DNA of 64,000 nucleotides from Hordeum vulgare subsp. vulgare (GCF_904849725.1 NC_058524.1:509624263-509688262); one strand, 5' to 3'; shown: positions 9,411-22,400, counted from the first letter of the stretch. Made by a program: numbers and translations. The notes: generated from the letters alone by a model not told the origin.

Positions 9411-11055
9411 ACGTGTTTCTCACCGACTTTATATTCTTGCCTATGCTTTCACTTTGTTAGTCGGTGTTCACACTTTGCCATTCTATCATCCATGCTAGTT
9501 TATTTCTTTCTCTCGTTTTCGTTTTGTGTGTTTGTCTAGTTTTAGAAAAACCCAAAAAGATTTTCTTGTTCTTCTTTTTCTTGTTGGGAGCTTTCCCATG
9601 TAAATAGTTTTCTTTTTCTTTTGGTCAAGGTAGAAGACCATGCTTACAATGTTTAGTGGCTCTCGGATGCATATCAGTTTATCTGTCAAAGAGCCATATT
9701 ACTTTGTCTTCTCCTTTGTGTTTGCTTGCAGATTCCAACTTAGTCAAATGCACGAGCACTCTTGGATGCCAACATGAATTTTGAGATGACTACGATGTAG
9801 TATGATAGGATGGTATCCTCCATTGAATGATTCAAGTGGCTTGACTTGGCGCATGTTTACGCATGTAGTTGAAACAAAATCAACATAGCCTCTATGATAT
9901 TCATGTTCATTGTGATTTATGTCCTACTTAGGCTTGCACTCAATGTTGGTTAATCTCAATGCTGTTTGATGACTGTTGTCGCTCTCTAGTTGGTCGCTTC
10001 CCAGTCTTTTGCTATCCTTCACTTGTACTAAGCGGGAATACTGCTTGTGCATCCACTTCCATAAACCCAAAAGTTGTTCCATATGAGTCCAGCATACCTA
10101 CCTATATGTAGTATCTATTTGCCGTTCCAAGTAAATTTGCATGTGCCACTCTCTAAACCTTCAAGAAATAATCTGTTTTGCATGCCCGAACCGCTCATGT
10201 GGTGACATGGGGCTATCAGTATATTCCATGCTAGGCGTGTTATCCTCGATATGTGTTTATTCACTATCATTCACGAGAAAGGGGCCAGTAATTGGACTGC
10301 CCAGTTCCATGCTCAAATCGAAAATATAATTGCAAAAAAACTCCCCCTCGACTGATGTTGGTATGGACGGCACCCGAGTTTTCGGCTAGTCGTGGAGTGT
10401 GATTGATCGGTGGTGGGGGAGTCAAAACTTTACTTTTCTGTTTGGGAACCGCATATGGCATGTGTAGCGTGGAAGATGGTGAGAACTCTTGGTCATTGCA
10501 TTGACAATGAAAGCATGCCATCCAAAATTATAATCTCTGTTTTAAAAGCTTGAGCTCTGGGACCTCTGCATATCAATGCTTCCCTCCGCAATGGGCATGT
10601 CTATTTATGTTTGTGTTGAGTCATCCTCTTCTTATAAAAGCACCAATTAGAGAGCACCTCTGTCATTTTTATGCTTTTCTTTTGACTGATATTGAGTATG
10701 ACTGTGACTGGATCTTCTTTGCCATGAATTACAATGTTTAGTCAGCCCTTGGTCTTTGAAGGTGCTCTGCATTTATGTTTTGCGGTCTCAGAAAGAGGTA
10801 GCGAGATACCACCTGTTCGTAGTGCTTCATGATTGTTTCGATTGAAGTGTTGACGTTTGAATCTTGTTATTATTGCTCGGTAGTTGATTATGCCATTGAT
10901 ATGAGTTTACCATGAGACCTAGATGTCATTTGCTTATGTGGTTAGCTTGTGATCTTGCTGAAATTCGGGTTAATGATTTAGACAGAGTTGCAACAACAAG
11001 ATCAAACAGAGTTCGTAAAAGTTTTTCTTTTGTCTCTTTCAGTTTGTCAACTGAA
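9411..11055 (+). other. untranslated 3' internal region of element 2
   Basis: I see nothing coding here. It is closely similar to 36281-37889 of element B, but B carries an extra stretch near 36635-36870 that is absent here. Confidence 0.65.
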
Positions 11056-11093
11056 TTGCTTGAGGACAAGCAAGGTTTTAAGCTTGGGGGAGT
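11056..11093 (+). promoter_or_regulatory. pre-PPT hairpin and polypurine tract of element 2
   Basis: TTGCTTG (11056-11062), loop AGGA, CAAGCAA (11067-11073), then TTTTAAGCTTGGGGGAGT up to the LTR. Confidence 0.85.
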
Positions 11094-11316
11094 TGATACG
11101 TCTTCGTCGTATCTATTTTTCCAAACTCTTTTGCCCTTGTTTTGGACTCTAATTTGCATGATTTGAATGGAACTAACCCGGACTAATGTTGTTTTTAGCA
11201 GAATTGCCATGGTGTTGTTTTTGCGCAGAAATAAAAGTTCTCGTAATGACCTGGAAATTTATGGGGATTTTTTGTGGAATATATAAAAAATACTCGCGCA
11301 AGAATCGACCGGCGGG

Positions 11317-11399
11317 GTGGAGCTGAGAGCCCACAAGCCCACTAGGCGCGGGCCCCCCTGGCCGCGCCTGGCAGGCTTGTGGGGCCCATGTTGCTCCAC
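11317..11399 (+). other. GC-rich stem-loop module, copy 3
   Basis: Outer GTGGAGC (11317-11323) pairs with GCTCCAC (11393-11399); then GCCCACAAGCC with GGCTTGTGGGGC; inner AGGCGCGG with CCGCGCCT. Confidence 0.82.
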
Positions 11400-12235
11400 T
11401 GCCTCCAATCTCAGCTCTATTTAGTCCCTTTCGTCCGGAAAACAAATCAAGGAGAAGAGTTCATCGCGTTTTACGATACGGAGGCTCCGCCACCTCGTGT
11501 TCTTCCTCTGGAGGGCAGATCTGGAGTCCGCTCTAGGCTCCGGAGAGGGGAGATCGTCGCCATCGTCATCACCAACCTTCCTTCATCGCCAATTCCATGA
11601 TGTTCTTCACCGTTCGTGAGTAATCTCATCGTAGGCTTGCTCGACGGTGATGGGTTGGAGGAGATCTATCATGTAATCGAGTTAGTTTTGACGGGGATTG
11701 ATCCCTAGTATCCACTATGTTCTGAGATTGATGTTGCTACTACTTTGGCATGCTTAATGCTTGTCACTAGGGCCCGAGTGCCATGATTTCAGATCTGAAC
11801 CTATTATGTTTTCGCCAATATATGTGTGTTCTTGATCCTATCTTGGAAGTTGTAGTCACCTACTATGTGTTATGACCCGGCAACCCCGGAGTGACAATAG
11901 CCAGAACCACTCCCGGAGATGACCATAGTATGAGGAGTTCATGTATTAACCAAGTGTTAAAGCGTTGGTCCGGTTCTTTATTAAAAGGAGGACCTTAATA
12001 TCCCGTAGTTTCCATTAGGACCCCGCTGCAACGGGAGGGATGGACAATAGATGTCATGCAAGTTCTTTTCCCTAAGCATGTATGACTACATACGGAATAC
12101 ATGCCTACATTACATTGATGAACTGGAGCTAGTTACATATCTCTCCATGTTATAACTGTTGCATGATGAAGAGCATCCGGCATAATCATCCATCACCGAT
12201 CCAATGCTTACGAGCTTTTCCTACTGGTCCTTGCT

Positions 12236-12375
12236 ACGTTACTTTGCTGCTACTGATGTCACTGTTGCTACTGTTACTCTGTTGCTACTGTTGTTCCTTT
12301 GCTGCTACTGTTGTAACTTTGCTGCTACTAGTTACTGTTGCTACTGGTGCTATCATACTACCTTGCTACTGATAC
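12236..12375 (+). repeat. degenerate GCTACTGTT minisatellite in LTR
   Basis: Imperfect 9-12-bp units of GTTGCTACT/CTGCTACTG type are repeated about a dozen times. Shorter versions are at 31255-31330 and 39115-39190 in the element B LTRs, so the array length varies between copies. Confidence 0.7.
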
Positions 12376-12536
12376 TTTGCTACAGATACTAAATCTTTCA
12401 GGAGTGGTTGAATTAACAACTCAAATGCTAATACTTGAGAATATTCTTTGGCTTCCCCTTGTGTCGAATCAATAAATTTGGGTTGAATACTCTACCCTCG
12501 AAAACTGTTGTGATCCCGTATAATTGTGGGTTATCA

Positions 12537-13167
12537 GACCTCACTTTAGTATTGTTGTAACAATATGACTATTAATTGTGTTAGCTTGTTCTACTCTCAT
12601 CTATTGCCGCAAGACTCTGATGATGCTAGTCTTCGATAGGACTAGGCCTTTCTCTATTTCTCGCTTTGCTACAGTCAGTCCACATATAACCCCCCCCTTC
12701 TTTGATACTAATGCATACTTAGAATAGTTCTGATGTAAGACTTGCGAGTACTTTGGATGAGTACTCACCGTTGCTTTGCTCCCCCTTTGTCCCCTTGATC
12801 CGTTGCTATGACCAGATGATGGAGCCTAGGAGACGGAGTTTCCTGCTGAAGTCTGCCCCCGATGGTGTCTTCTTCATGGAGGACGCTGAAGAATAGGAGT
12901 AGTTAGGAGGTTCCCAGGCAGGAGGCCTTGCCTCGTTCGATCGTGTTTTATTTTGTGCTAGCCTTCTCTAGATATTGTTGCTTCCGCTGACTCGTGTGTT
13001 ACCGAGCTTCTGTATTCTAGCCCTCGAGGCCCCTGGCTTGTAATATGAAGCTTGTATTATTTTATTTGTGTCTAGAGTTGTGTTGTGATATCTTCCCATG
13101 AGTCCTTGGGTTTGATCGTACGCATTTGCGTGTATTATTAGCGTACGATTAAATCGAGGGCGTCACA
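12537..13167 (+). repeat. end of the chromovirus 5' LTR
   Basis: It matches 44302-44959, including the terminal GAGGGCGTCACA. A stretch of nearly 30 bp present near 44732-44765 is missing here. The first ~3.4 kb of this LTR lies left of the window beyond elements 1 and 2. The first five bases (GACCT) are also element 2's target duplication. Confidence 0.88.
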
Positions 13168-13170
13168 AGT

Positions 13171-13183
13171 TGGTATCAGAGCC
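13171..13183 (+). promoter_or_regulatory. primer binding site, initiator tRNA-Met
   Basis: TGGTATCAGAGCC starts three bases after the LTR end. It complements the 3' end of plant initiator tRNA-Met. Confidence 0.93.
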
Positions 13184-14737
13184 GACTGCTTGTAGGTAGC
13201 CCCCTTTTCAACTCCCTGCCGAAGTTGAGTCTAGTGTTTGAAAAACTTTACTAACATTGATGTTGTGGCTTACGGGCCCACATCTCAATTGGGTGGTATT
13301 AGTATCTTTTACTCCTTTCCTATAACGTGGGCTCTATCTCTCTTCTCTTTCGGGTTAAAGATTTTTGCTAATTCTAACATTTGGTTCCCGTAAATATTTC
13401 CTCCTAGAGAGCCCCATATTCTAGACGATGGCTTTACCCCTCAGAAGAACTACAGTTACTCTTCGAGGTTCTCTTCAGAACTTATGCTCATTGCTTCTGC
13501 AATTTTCCCTCCTTCCGTCAACCCCTATGGATGACAACGTACAAATGTCGTTCATACCTTTCTTCCCAATTGCTCTTGTTTTACGTGATGCAACAAATTA
13601 TCTTATCGGGAATTCGTCCATCATCAGTTGTCATGGGTTTCGAAAGTTCTTCGAATTGCTATTCGATCTTTCAGAATCCCCGGTAGCCTATCGCTCTTGA
13701 CCTTTCTCACCTACTTGCATTATGGTTAAATCTATAAGTCTAGCCGCATTCATTAAAGTCCTTTGCGACTTTCCTGTGTTCTTATTGATTCTACCTTTCT
13801 GTGAATGCGCACAATCATGTGTTGATACTCATAAATTATCTTTATGGCTCAGACGTCCTTCCAGACTGAGCTAGTTCTCGACAAATCAACTTTGGTTGAT
13901 TTTCCATCTAAGTCCATTCTACTTATTTGTAATTGATCGGAGCGTCTGATTATGATACACCAATCTGGAAATCTTAATTCCTTTGCTAATTAAGTATCGA
14001 TATTTTTCAGATGTTCTATAACCCGATGCATTGCATCCTATCTCCCTGTGATTGAGCACCGATACTCACATCAGATCATTTGGGGACTGCGAGACTCATT
14101 CTGAGTTATTATCTGACGGCATCCTCTACTTTCGAAAATTCTTATGATTGTTCCCCTGATAGATAATGCCATTGGTAAAATGTGTCTTCTCTTTCTGATA
14201 AATTGTATCCCAGGCTTTTGTCAGTCATGCTCTGTTGTCAAGCATGCGTTAATTACTCTTGAAGTTTGCGGTATATGTTCCTAACATGCCCCAATGGGTT
14301 GAACCTATGCCTTCCTAAATCAATATGACTTGAAATGTTTTCATGAGTCTTGCTCTTCTGGTGTCTTTGCCAAATAATCTTTCCAAGCTGCAACCTGATC
14401 AAAGGCGAGGAGTAAATGGTAGGTGATACATTGATGAAGTGGGAGTCGACCTTGAACTTTGTGTTCATGTCATGCAAACGACGTTGATCCTATCATAGAA
14501 ACTTCTCGTATCAATAATCATTCATTCTGTGGTTAAATCTGGTATCTGTGATCTTGTCCTTTGCAATCGTGGTTCCGACCATGTTGTCCTACCTTGATTT
14601 CATTCTCAGACGAGTTAAAGTACTTGTCTTCTTTAGATCAATACATCCGTCCGAGCTTTAATGATGATCTACCTCCGAGTATTTTCCCTCGTACCCCGAA
14701 AAATATCACGGAGCTGCATAACTTCTTGTGAGCTCCT
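13184..14737 (+). other. chromovirus interior, part 1, non-coding
   Basis: This is pyrimidine-rich sequence with scattered stops in all frames. The longest + frame (13428-13700) has no gag or protease resemblance. I see no other feature. Confidence 0.6.
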
Positions 14738-14742
14738 CATCA

Positions 14743-17637
14743 TGTAGCGACCCAACTCAAGACGAGTCAAGCCTCTGTGTTTCTGTGGAATCCCTGGATC
14801 AGTATGCTGGCACACACAGTACATCAATGTATATATCAAAGTGCAATCACATGTAAATACCGTAAAACTGATATATACCTTAATTATTTCAGCAGAAGCA
14901 GTCAAGGGAGTGGAGTCCCAATAAACACCAACGACAAGTTGAGTGTAGACCGTAACCCTGAATCATACTCTTACTCGTCGAAGAAAATATCTGCAACATA
15001 AGACGTTGCGGCCGTGTAGGTCAGCATATTGAATATGCCGGCAAGTCACATAAGAGAGGGGTAAAAATAATAATCAACTATCTCTACATGCATATTTGGT
15101 CGGTGGAGCTAAGTTTTGCATAAAGCCAGTTTTATCCTACAACAAGAGGGGTTGAAAGCAAAATGTTACTACAAGGTTTGTTGTTAACGAGATGGTTCCG
15201 CCAACCAGTTCTCGTACCCGAGTTGTCAATAATTACCCTCATCAAATATTTGTAATGGTGTTGAGAAATCCAGATAACTTTAGTTCCTTTGGCTCAAGTT
15301 GTCCATGACCGTGGACACGGCTAATCGATTAGGTTTGAGTACTCTGCAGAGTTTTGCACACGTTCCCCACAAGATTTGATCGCCTCCGTGTATGTCCTCG
15401 CACTTCAGGGTGTTTGAAGACCGGATGATCAAAACATGGTCTTTCAACGGGTCCCTCTGAATCCCTGTCGGTGCCCATCCATTCCTACCGTTCGTCTACA
15501 TCTGCTAGCACCGCCTGTCCAGAGTCGCCGCGTTGTCCAACCAAGCCAGAGCCCATAATGACTTGTGGCTGTGCAGATAAGCCTTGGGTCTTGAAAATAT
15601 CCGTCCGTCTCTTTGAGCCTGGGTGAAGCTTTCCGCAGAATGACATGGCCTCTCCAGCATCCCGGGCAACCACTGGGTTTTCCAGGGAGCCGATCAACCG
15701 TCCTTCACCCAGAGTTGCATTGCGTCCGAGGTCTTGAAAATCTTGTCTTAGTCCGGTCTTGATTATTATATCAACCTCGCATCACTCGTGGTATACACTC
15801 AATCGATAACCCGTCTACTTAAGCATAGCAAATATAACATTGTCGTCCCGGGGCCAAGTATCGGGGTGTTGTGTTCCTACCACATGAATACTACAACTTA
15901 CACTAAAGTTTCCAAGTACCTAGGCAGCATGCAAGTTGGGAAAAGAAGGTGATCTACCATGCATTGAAAACATAGGTAAAATAACATGATCAAAGATGAC
16001 TTGCCTGTGATGTTGACGAAGAAGAATTATATGTTTTTAAAAACTACAGGAAATTTGTGAGCTACAGGAAAAAGAATCAAAGTCATTGGACTTCAGGATC
16101 AAAAGTTGTGGTCAAAACAAGATTGAAAGTTGCTGTTTTTGCAATTTAGATGGAAAAAACTGGAGATAACTAGCTAGCTATTGGGGTACACGTGGCAAGT
16201 TGCTAGTGGCTGCGGTGGGTGTTTGTTTCATGGTTTGGAGCAAACGGCCGAGGGCTAGCAAGACTGCTGGCTAAATTATAAGTGGAACTAAAAAGCCACT
16301 GGTTTTCTAAACTAAACCGAAGAGGTATTCCAGATCTAATCTACACCATCTAAATAGGATCTAAGGGCTAAAACGAAACATGTACAAAAAAGAAAGGAGG
16401 GAGGGGCCTTACCTCGGCTGGGGTGCTGCTCCCGTGGCTGTATGGCCGAGGTGGGAAGGGGCAGCAGCGGGGTGGGTCGCCGGCGGGGAGGGGGGCACTC
16501 CGGCGGGGTTGGGGAAGGGGGGGCCGAGGGTGGGGGGTGCTCCTGGTAGGGGAGGGGGGCGAGGTGGAGAGGGGGGGTTGTAGGGGCGAGGTGGAGGGGC
16601 TGCAGGGGCTTCCTGGCGATGGTGCAGGGGGTGACGAGGTGGAGGGAGGTGCGGTGGGGAGGGATGCAGGGGGAGGGGGCGGTGGAGGAGGGGAGGCCGA
16701 AGGGGAGGGCGGCTCTGCAGGGGGTGGCAGGGGGCGAGGTGGAGCTGGGCGAGGCAGGAGGTGCTCCGGCGAGGTTCTCCCGAGGATGAACTCTGGCAAG
16801 GTGGGGCACGAGCTAGGGGCGAGGAGAGGTGAACTTTTCGACGGGAATGGAACGAGGAGAGGTAGGGGCTTCTTATAGAGGCGACGGGAGGCGCCGGGAA
16901 GGAAAGGGCTTCGCGAATCCCGGAGGTGGGGCTTCTCCTCTCCATGGAATGGCAAGTTTCCTGTACGTGAGGGAGAGAGGAGGAAGAAGAAGATCTCTTG
17001 GGCCAAATTTGGAAAGTGCTTAATGGGCCACCTAGAGTTTTCCTAATAAAAGTGATCTCCTTCCTATTTTCAAAACTAGGAAACTAAAACGTTAAAAAGG
17101 AAACCAAATACATTCGGAATAAAGAGTTTTTATATACTAAAATTATAAGAAAAAATAAAATATAAAAGATGGGCATTTTTCCACGGCAAAAATAAAAACT
17201 TCAGAAAAAATTATTTTTCCAAAATCCCTAAAAGCATTATTTCTTTTTGCAAATAATTTTCAAATGATCCTCTAAGTTTGAGGGTTCAAATAACTTTCAA
17301 AATGCCCGTGGGTTCGAGGGTCATGTTCCTCCGCTCTAGAATGTATTTCCCGGCATTTTGTTGCACGAAGAAACGAATGGAAAAGCAAAAAGGATTCAAT
17401 GCAAATATCTACGTACGAATTCTTTATAGTTGAAGAAGTCATGTCATCTTCTCTCTTTGTTTTTAAATGATTGAATTTGAATTCACCGGAGAAGGGGAAA
17501 GTCATTTTATTCCCTCTCATTCAAAAGTTTCGAAAAGTTTCAAATTTCACACAAGTTTCAGTCACTCAGCAAACAAACAAACAATCAACCTAATAATTAT
17601 ATTAACATTCCAAAATTTGTAATTTTGGGATGTTACA
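14743..17637 (-). repeat. LTR C1 (outer 3' LTR), 2895 bp with a 697-bp deletion
   Basis: On + it reads TGTAGCGACCC...GGGATGTTACA (minus: TGTAACATCCC...GGGTCGCTACA). Compared with C2 and C3 the block equal to 20688-21384 is missing. The join at 16025-16028 is an AATT present at both ends of the lost block, as expected from microhomology-mediated deletion. Confidence 0.92.
16395..16900 (-). other. very GC-rich LTR segment, G-runs on the + strand
   Basis: It has dense runs of 3-7 G on + (for example 16480-16570), so C-rich in the sense of the element. Open frames on both strands here are composition artefacts. On the minus strand the block ends at CCGAG|GTAAGG (around 16411), a good donor sequence, so it may be a transcribed leader exon. 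Copies are at about 21750-22250 and 27105-27610. Confidence 0.6.
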
Positions 17638-17675
17638 AACTACCACACTTAAAATGAATCTCGTCCTCGAGATTC
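17638..17675 (-). promoter_or_regulatory. pre-PPT hairpin and polypurine tract, interior 1 of element C
   Basis: On the minus strand GAATCTCG-AGGA-CGAGATTC (17656-17675) is a perfect 8-bp stem. It is followed by ATTTTAAGTGTGGTAGTT, which abuts LTR C1. An identical copy is at 22994-23031 next to LTR C2. Confidence 0.85.
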
Positions 17676-18443
17676 GAAGAGGCTAGAAAGAAAGGTTAGG
17701 GTTTGGGGGTCTTCTAACAAATCCAATCTCCGACAAGGTGTGATGCTACCACACTTAAAATGAGAGATACTGGTCCCTCAAAATGCTTTAATGATCCTTT
17801 GGGGTTTTTGGCAACTGACATCGCACAGTCTTCATATTAAATCCTTTGGTGATGCTCTCACGTTGATATAAGCTTCTTCCGTCACTGGGTCTTCTTAACA
17901 GACAGTCTCGTGATCAATTCTAAATAACCTATCGATGGTTCTCATGGTGGTCTACCATTTGTGGTTATCCTGCAAAGAGAGGGGTCTTGGTTTCATCCTC
18001 ACCATAAAATTTCCTACGCGTGACAACAAGTGCCTTGTACATGGGCTTTTCTTATACCATTCTAAGGCTCAAACAAAAGCTTCAAAGGACGTCGTCTCTC
18101 ACTATGGGTAAGTCTCTCAGATCTACCATTCCGAATAGCAAGATAAATGATAAGAGTAAGTCGTCATGGTGATCAGTCCATTCCGCACCCAAATCATTTC
18201 TCTGTATAAGGTTTAGCGAATCTCGCATTCTAACACTTGGGCGTCCTCACAAGCGTTGCAGAATTTCTTTTGTCCACGAACGAAGTTCGGATAATCCATT
18301 GGTTCTACAAGCTGAACGAAACATCTATCGTATCTTCACAACTCTCAGGTTTTCGTATGCTCCTAAGAAAATGTTTGCTGATCCATGTTTCCTTCTCCAA
18401 AAAGATAGTACTTGGTCCTTGTTAGTCCCGGGGTCTGTGGGTT

Positions 18444-18971
18444 TCAGGCATACTTGGGGTAAATGTGACACGCCACTGGGTAGTGGGTGGTTCCTTCACA
18501 CAAGAAACAAGTCACCTGACTAGTTGGGCATTCCTGAGCTGGGTGATTTCCTTCACAATGAGTGCATCCATCCTTGTGTTCTTCCTGGGTGTGTCCTATT
18601 TCTCCACAGATCTTGCATGCACAAGTCTTCTTCTTCGGGTTATCATAGCACTTCTGAATAAGACGAGATCTTAACAAAGTCTTCTTGAATTCGTCCTAGG
18701 TTTCTGCTGCACTAAATCCTTGTATGGCGTGGTGCATTTTCCACCAGATTGCAGCACTTTGTGTAAAGTACTGAAGAGCGTGTTCCACTTCATACTTCCT
18801 TGAGATCAAGTTGCTCCCGAAGTGGTTCTCCATGTTCTGAATCCATATTTCAGCCTCCAGTCGGGTCATTGGTCCAGAGACTACAAGTCCAGCTTCATAC
18901 TCCATCTGGTAGGGTTGAGGTTTTGGGGATGAGAGGGGTAAGAGAGAGGGAGATACACACAATACAAACAA
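18444..18971 (-). pseudogene. gag: mini-gag (capsid fragment plus zinc knuckles), amber stop, copy 1
   Basis: One minus-strand frame of 176 codons contains a capsid fragment (IWIQNMENHF, then AAIWWKMHHA). It has an in-frame TAG at 18693-18695, then DEFKKTLLRSRL and a Cys/His-rich tail. The tail has two good CX2CX4HX4C knuckles (CTHCEGNHPAQEC, CFLCEGTTHYPVAC) and a degenerate one before them (CKICGEIGH). The usual capsid middle between the WW motif and the knuckles is mostly missing, so this is a shortened gag. The same amber is in copy 2, so it predates the duplication. A tryptophan codon is the likely ancestor. Confidence 0.8.
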
Positions 18972-19384
18972 TATTTTTGAGAATAGGTTTTATTTGTGGC
19001 TGTCGGAAAACACACACCAATGACGGCTCACAAATCATCGTATCTAACGTGGGTATATAAAAGAGGATTGGAATTCTAATGGTCATATAATTATTCGAAC
19101 ACTTCAGGGCCTTCGAGTTCTTCGGGTCTTGAGAGTCTTCTGTTTGTGTAGCTTCAATTCTTCAAACGTATGGTGAAATCCTCTTTACTTTGAAGTAGAA
19201 CTCCGTAGATTCTTCATGAGGTCAAAGGGGTAAGGGGCGTTGTCTAACTATTGGAGGTGAGAGAGAACGTTTGATGAAATCAGAAGAGATGAGGAGTAAA
19301 AGGTGTTCTCGAAAATATGATTTTTGAGAGATCCTATCCTAAGAAATTTCCAGTTTCTAGGGTCACGTCCTACAGTCAACATGT

Positions 19385-19396
19385 GCTCTCATACCA
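19385..19396 (-). promoter_or_regulatory. primer binding site next to LTR C2 (one mismatch)
   Basis: The minus strand reads TGGTATGAGAGC, differing by one base from the initiator-Met complement at 24741-24752. Confidence 0.8.
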
Positions 19397-19400
19397 TCTC

Positions 19401-22400
19401 TGTAGCGACCCGACTCAAGACGAGTCAAGCCTCTGTGTTTCTGTGCCATCCCTGGATCAGTATGCTGGCACACACACAGTACATCAATGTATATATCAAA
19501 GTGCAATCACATGTAAATACCGTCAAACTGATATATACCTTAATTATTTCAGCGAAAGTAGTCAAGGGAGTGGAGTCCCAATAAACACCAACGGCAAGTT
19601 GAGTGTAGACCGTAACCCTGAATCGTACTCTTACTCGTCGAAGAAAATATCTGCAACATAAGACGTTGCAGCCGTGTAGGTCAGTATATTGAATATGCCG
19701 GCAAGTCACATAAGAGAGGGGTAAAAATAATAATCAACTATCTCTACATGCATATTTGGTCGGTGGAGTTAAGTTTTGCATAAAGCCAGTTTTATCCTAC
19801 AACAAGAGGGGTTGAAAGCAAAATGTTACTACAAGGTTTGTTGTTAACGAGATGGTTCCGCCAACCAGTTCTCGTACCCGAGTTGTCAATAATTACCCTC
19901 ATCAAATATTTGTAATCGTGTTGAGAATCCAGATAACTTTAGTTCCTTTGGCTCAAGTTGTCCATGACCGTGGACACGGCTAATCGATTAGGTTTGAGTA
20001 CTCTGCAGAGTTTTGCACACGTTCCCCACAAGATTTGATCGCCTCCGTGTATGTCCTCGCACTTCAGGGTGTTTGAAGACCGGATGATCAAAAGATGGTC
20101 TTTCAACGGGTCCCTCTGAATCCCTGTCGGTGCCCATCCATTCCTACCGTTCGTCTACATCTGCTAGCACCGCCTGTCCAGAGTCGCTGCGTTGTCCAAC
20201 CAAGCCAGAGCCCATAATGACTTGTGGCTGTGCAGGTAAGCCTTGGGTCTTGAAAATATCCGTCCGTCTCTTTGAGCCTGGGTGAAGCTTTCCGCAGGAT
20301 GACATGGCCTCTCCAGCATCCCGGGCATCCACTGGGTTTTCCAGGGAGCCGATCAACCGTCCTTCACCCAGAGTTGCATTGCGTCCGAGGTCTTGAAAAT
20401 CTTGTCTTAGTCCGGTCTTGATTATTATATCAACCTCGCATCACTCGTGGTATACACTCAACCGATAACCCGTCTACTTAAGCATAGCAAATATAACATT
20501 GTCGTCCCGGGGCCAAGTATCGGGGTGTTCTGTTCCTACCACATGAATATTACAACTTACACTAAAGTTTCCAAGTACCTAGGCAGCATGCAAATTGGGA
20601 AAAGAAGGTGATCTACCATGCATTGAAAACATAGGTAAAATAACATGATCAAAGATGACTTGCCTGTGATGTTGACGAAGAAGAATTCCTCGAGAAAATA
20701 ACTTGATAGACTACTCGTCACTCTCCAATAAATCTATATAACAAACATATCATCCACATAAGCACTCATACTAGCAATCATTCTAGCAATCAAACAAAAA
20801 AGAGAAAGTGAATGAGAAACCGAAAGAAACTTCAAATAGAACTAAAGAGTCTTCTACTATGACAAAAACTAAATAGTTTTGTCTAACAAAAAATATTAAC
20901 AAAGAACTAATATATAAATCCTAACTAAGATAAAATAATGTGTTTTTCACAAAACCTTTGGAAGTATTCCCAAACGGGATTTGAAACAACGGTGAAAACA
21001 ATTGCACGTTACTACGGAGCTAGAATTGTTTTCATAAAAACAAATAAAACTAAAATAAGAACTTGTTGCAAAACTACTGTTAACTAACATAACCAAAACA
21101 ATAATAATCTTTCTGAAATAATAAAGAAAATATTTAAAACAAAAGTAGAAAATGAATTAGCCGAAATCCTAAAAGAGGTGAAACAGAAATTGTTTCACAT
21201 GAAAAAGTGAGCTAAGATACTCAAACAAATCTGAAATTTTTACCACCGATACATAAGATCAGTAGTGATCAGTACCAAAAGGAATCAAACTAAAAGCTAT
21301 TTCTAAACTCCTGGAATAGGCAAAACAAGGTTTAAACTAAATCTGCTCTAACTTATATTTAAAAATTTCAAACATAGACAAATTATATGTTTTTAAAAAC
21401 TACAGGAAATTTGTGAGCTACAGGAAAAAGAATCAAAGTCATTGGACTTCAGGATCAAAAGTTGTGCCAAAACAAGATTGAAAGTTGCTGTTTTTGCAAT
21501 TTAGACGGAAAAAACTGGAGATAACTAGCTAGCTACTGGGGTACATGTGGCAAGTTGCTAGTGGCTGCGGTGGGTGTTTGTTTCATGGTTTGGAGCAAAC
21601 GGCCGAGGGCTAGCAAGACTGCTGGCTAAATTATAAGTGGAACTAAAAAGCCACTGGTTTTCTAAACTAAACCGAAGAGGTATTCTAGATCTAATCTACA
21701 CCATCTAAATAGGATCTAAGGGCTAAAACAAAACATGTACAAAAAATAAAGGATGGAGGGTCCTTACCTCGGCTGGGGTGCTGCTCCCGTGGCTGTATGG
21801 CCGAGGTGGGAAGGGGCAGCAGCGGGGTGGGTCGCCGGCGGGGAGGGGGGGCACTCCGGCGGGGTTGGGGAAGGGGGGGCCGAGGGTGGGGGGTGCTCCT
21901 GGTAGGGGAGGGGGGCGAGGTGGAGAGGGGGAGTTGTAGGGGCGAGGAGGAGGGGCTGCAGGGGCTTCCTGGCGATGGTGCAGGGGGGTGACGAGGTGGA
22001 GGGAGGTGCGGTGGGGAGGGATGTAGGGGGAGATGGCGGTGGAGGAGGGGAGGCCGAAGGGGAGGGGGGCTCTGCAGGGGGTGGTAGGGGCGAGGTGGAG
22101 CTGGGCGAGGCAGGAGGTGCTCCGGCGAGGTTCTCCCGGTGATGAACTCCGGCGAGGTGGGGCACGATCTAGGGGCGAGGAGAGGTGAACTTTTCGACGG
22201 GAATGGAACGAGGAGAGGTAGGGGCTTCTTATAGAGGCGACGGGAGGCGTCGGGAAGGAAAGGGCTTCGCGAATCCCGGAGGTGGGGATTCTCCTCTCCA
22301 TGGAATGGCAAGTTTCCTGTACGTGAGGGAGAGAGGAGGAAGAAGAAGATCTCTTGGGCCAAATTTGGAAAGTGCTTAATGGGCCACCTAGAGTTTTCCT

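Larger units (their letters stand above)
8282..12536 (+). mobile_element. Athila-type element 2, 3' part, split by element 1
   Basis: From 8282 the sequence matches element B from 35103 through its ORF, untranslated region and LTR, with small differences. The start coincides exactly with the end of the element 1 LTR, so the 5' part of element 2 lies left of the window. Its 3' LTR ends at 12536 and is followed by GACCT. That matches GAACT at 44302-44306 in the uninterrupted chromovirus LTR, so element 2 is inserted in the chromovirus 5' LTR. Confidence 0.85.
11094..12536 (+). repeat. 3' LTR of element 2 (1443 bp)
   Basis: It starts TGATACGTCTTCG and ends GGGTTATCA. It is the same family as the LTRs at 30068 and 37928 but lacks the leader-like block those carry (31339-31460). 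A TATA-like TATATAAAAAATAC lies near 11279-11293 and a GC-rich stem-loop at 11317-11399. Confidence 0.9.

Noticed and set aside
16395..16900. Possible CpG island or host gene promoter/first exon
   Set aside because: It lies wholly inside an LTR present in three copies and has no associated gene.
16336..17006. Long overlapping minus-strand frames (157-212 codons), Pro-rich, also at 21691-22362 and 27044-27713
   Set aside because: Open in several frames at once because of G/C-run composition inside an LTR, with no domain. Not genes.
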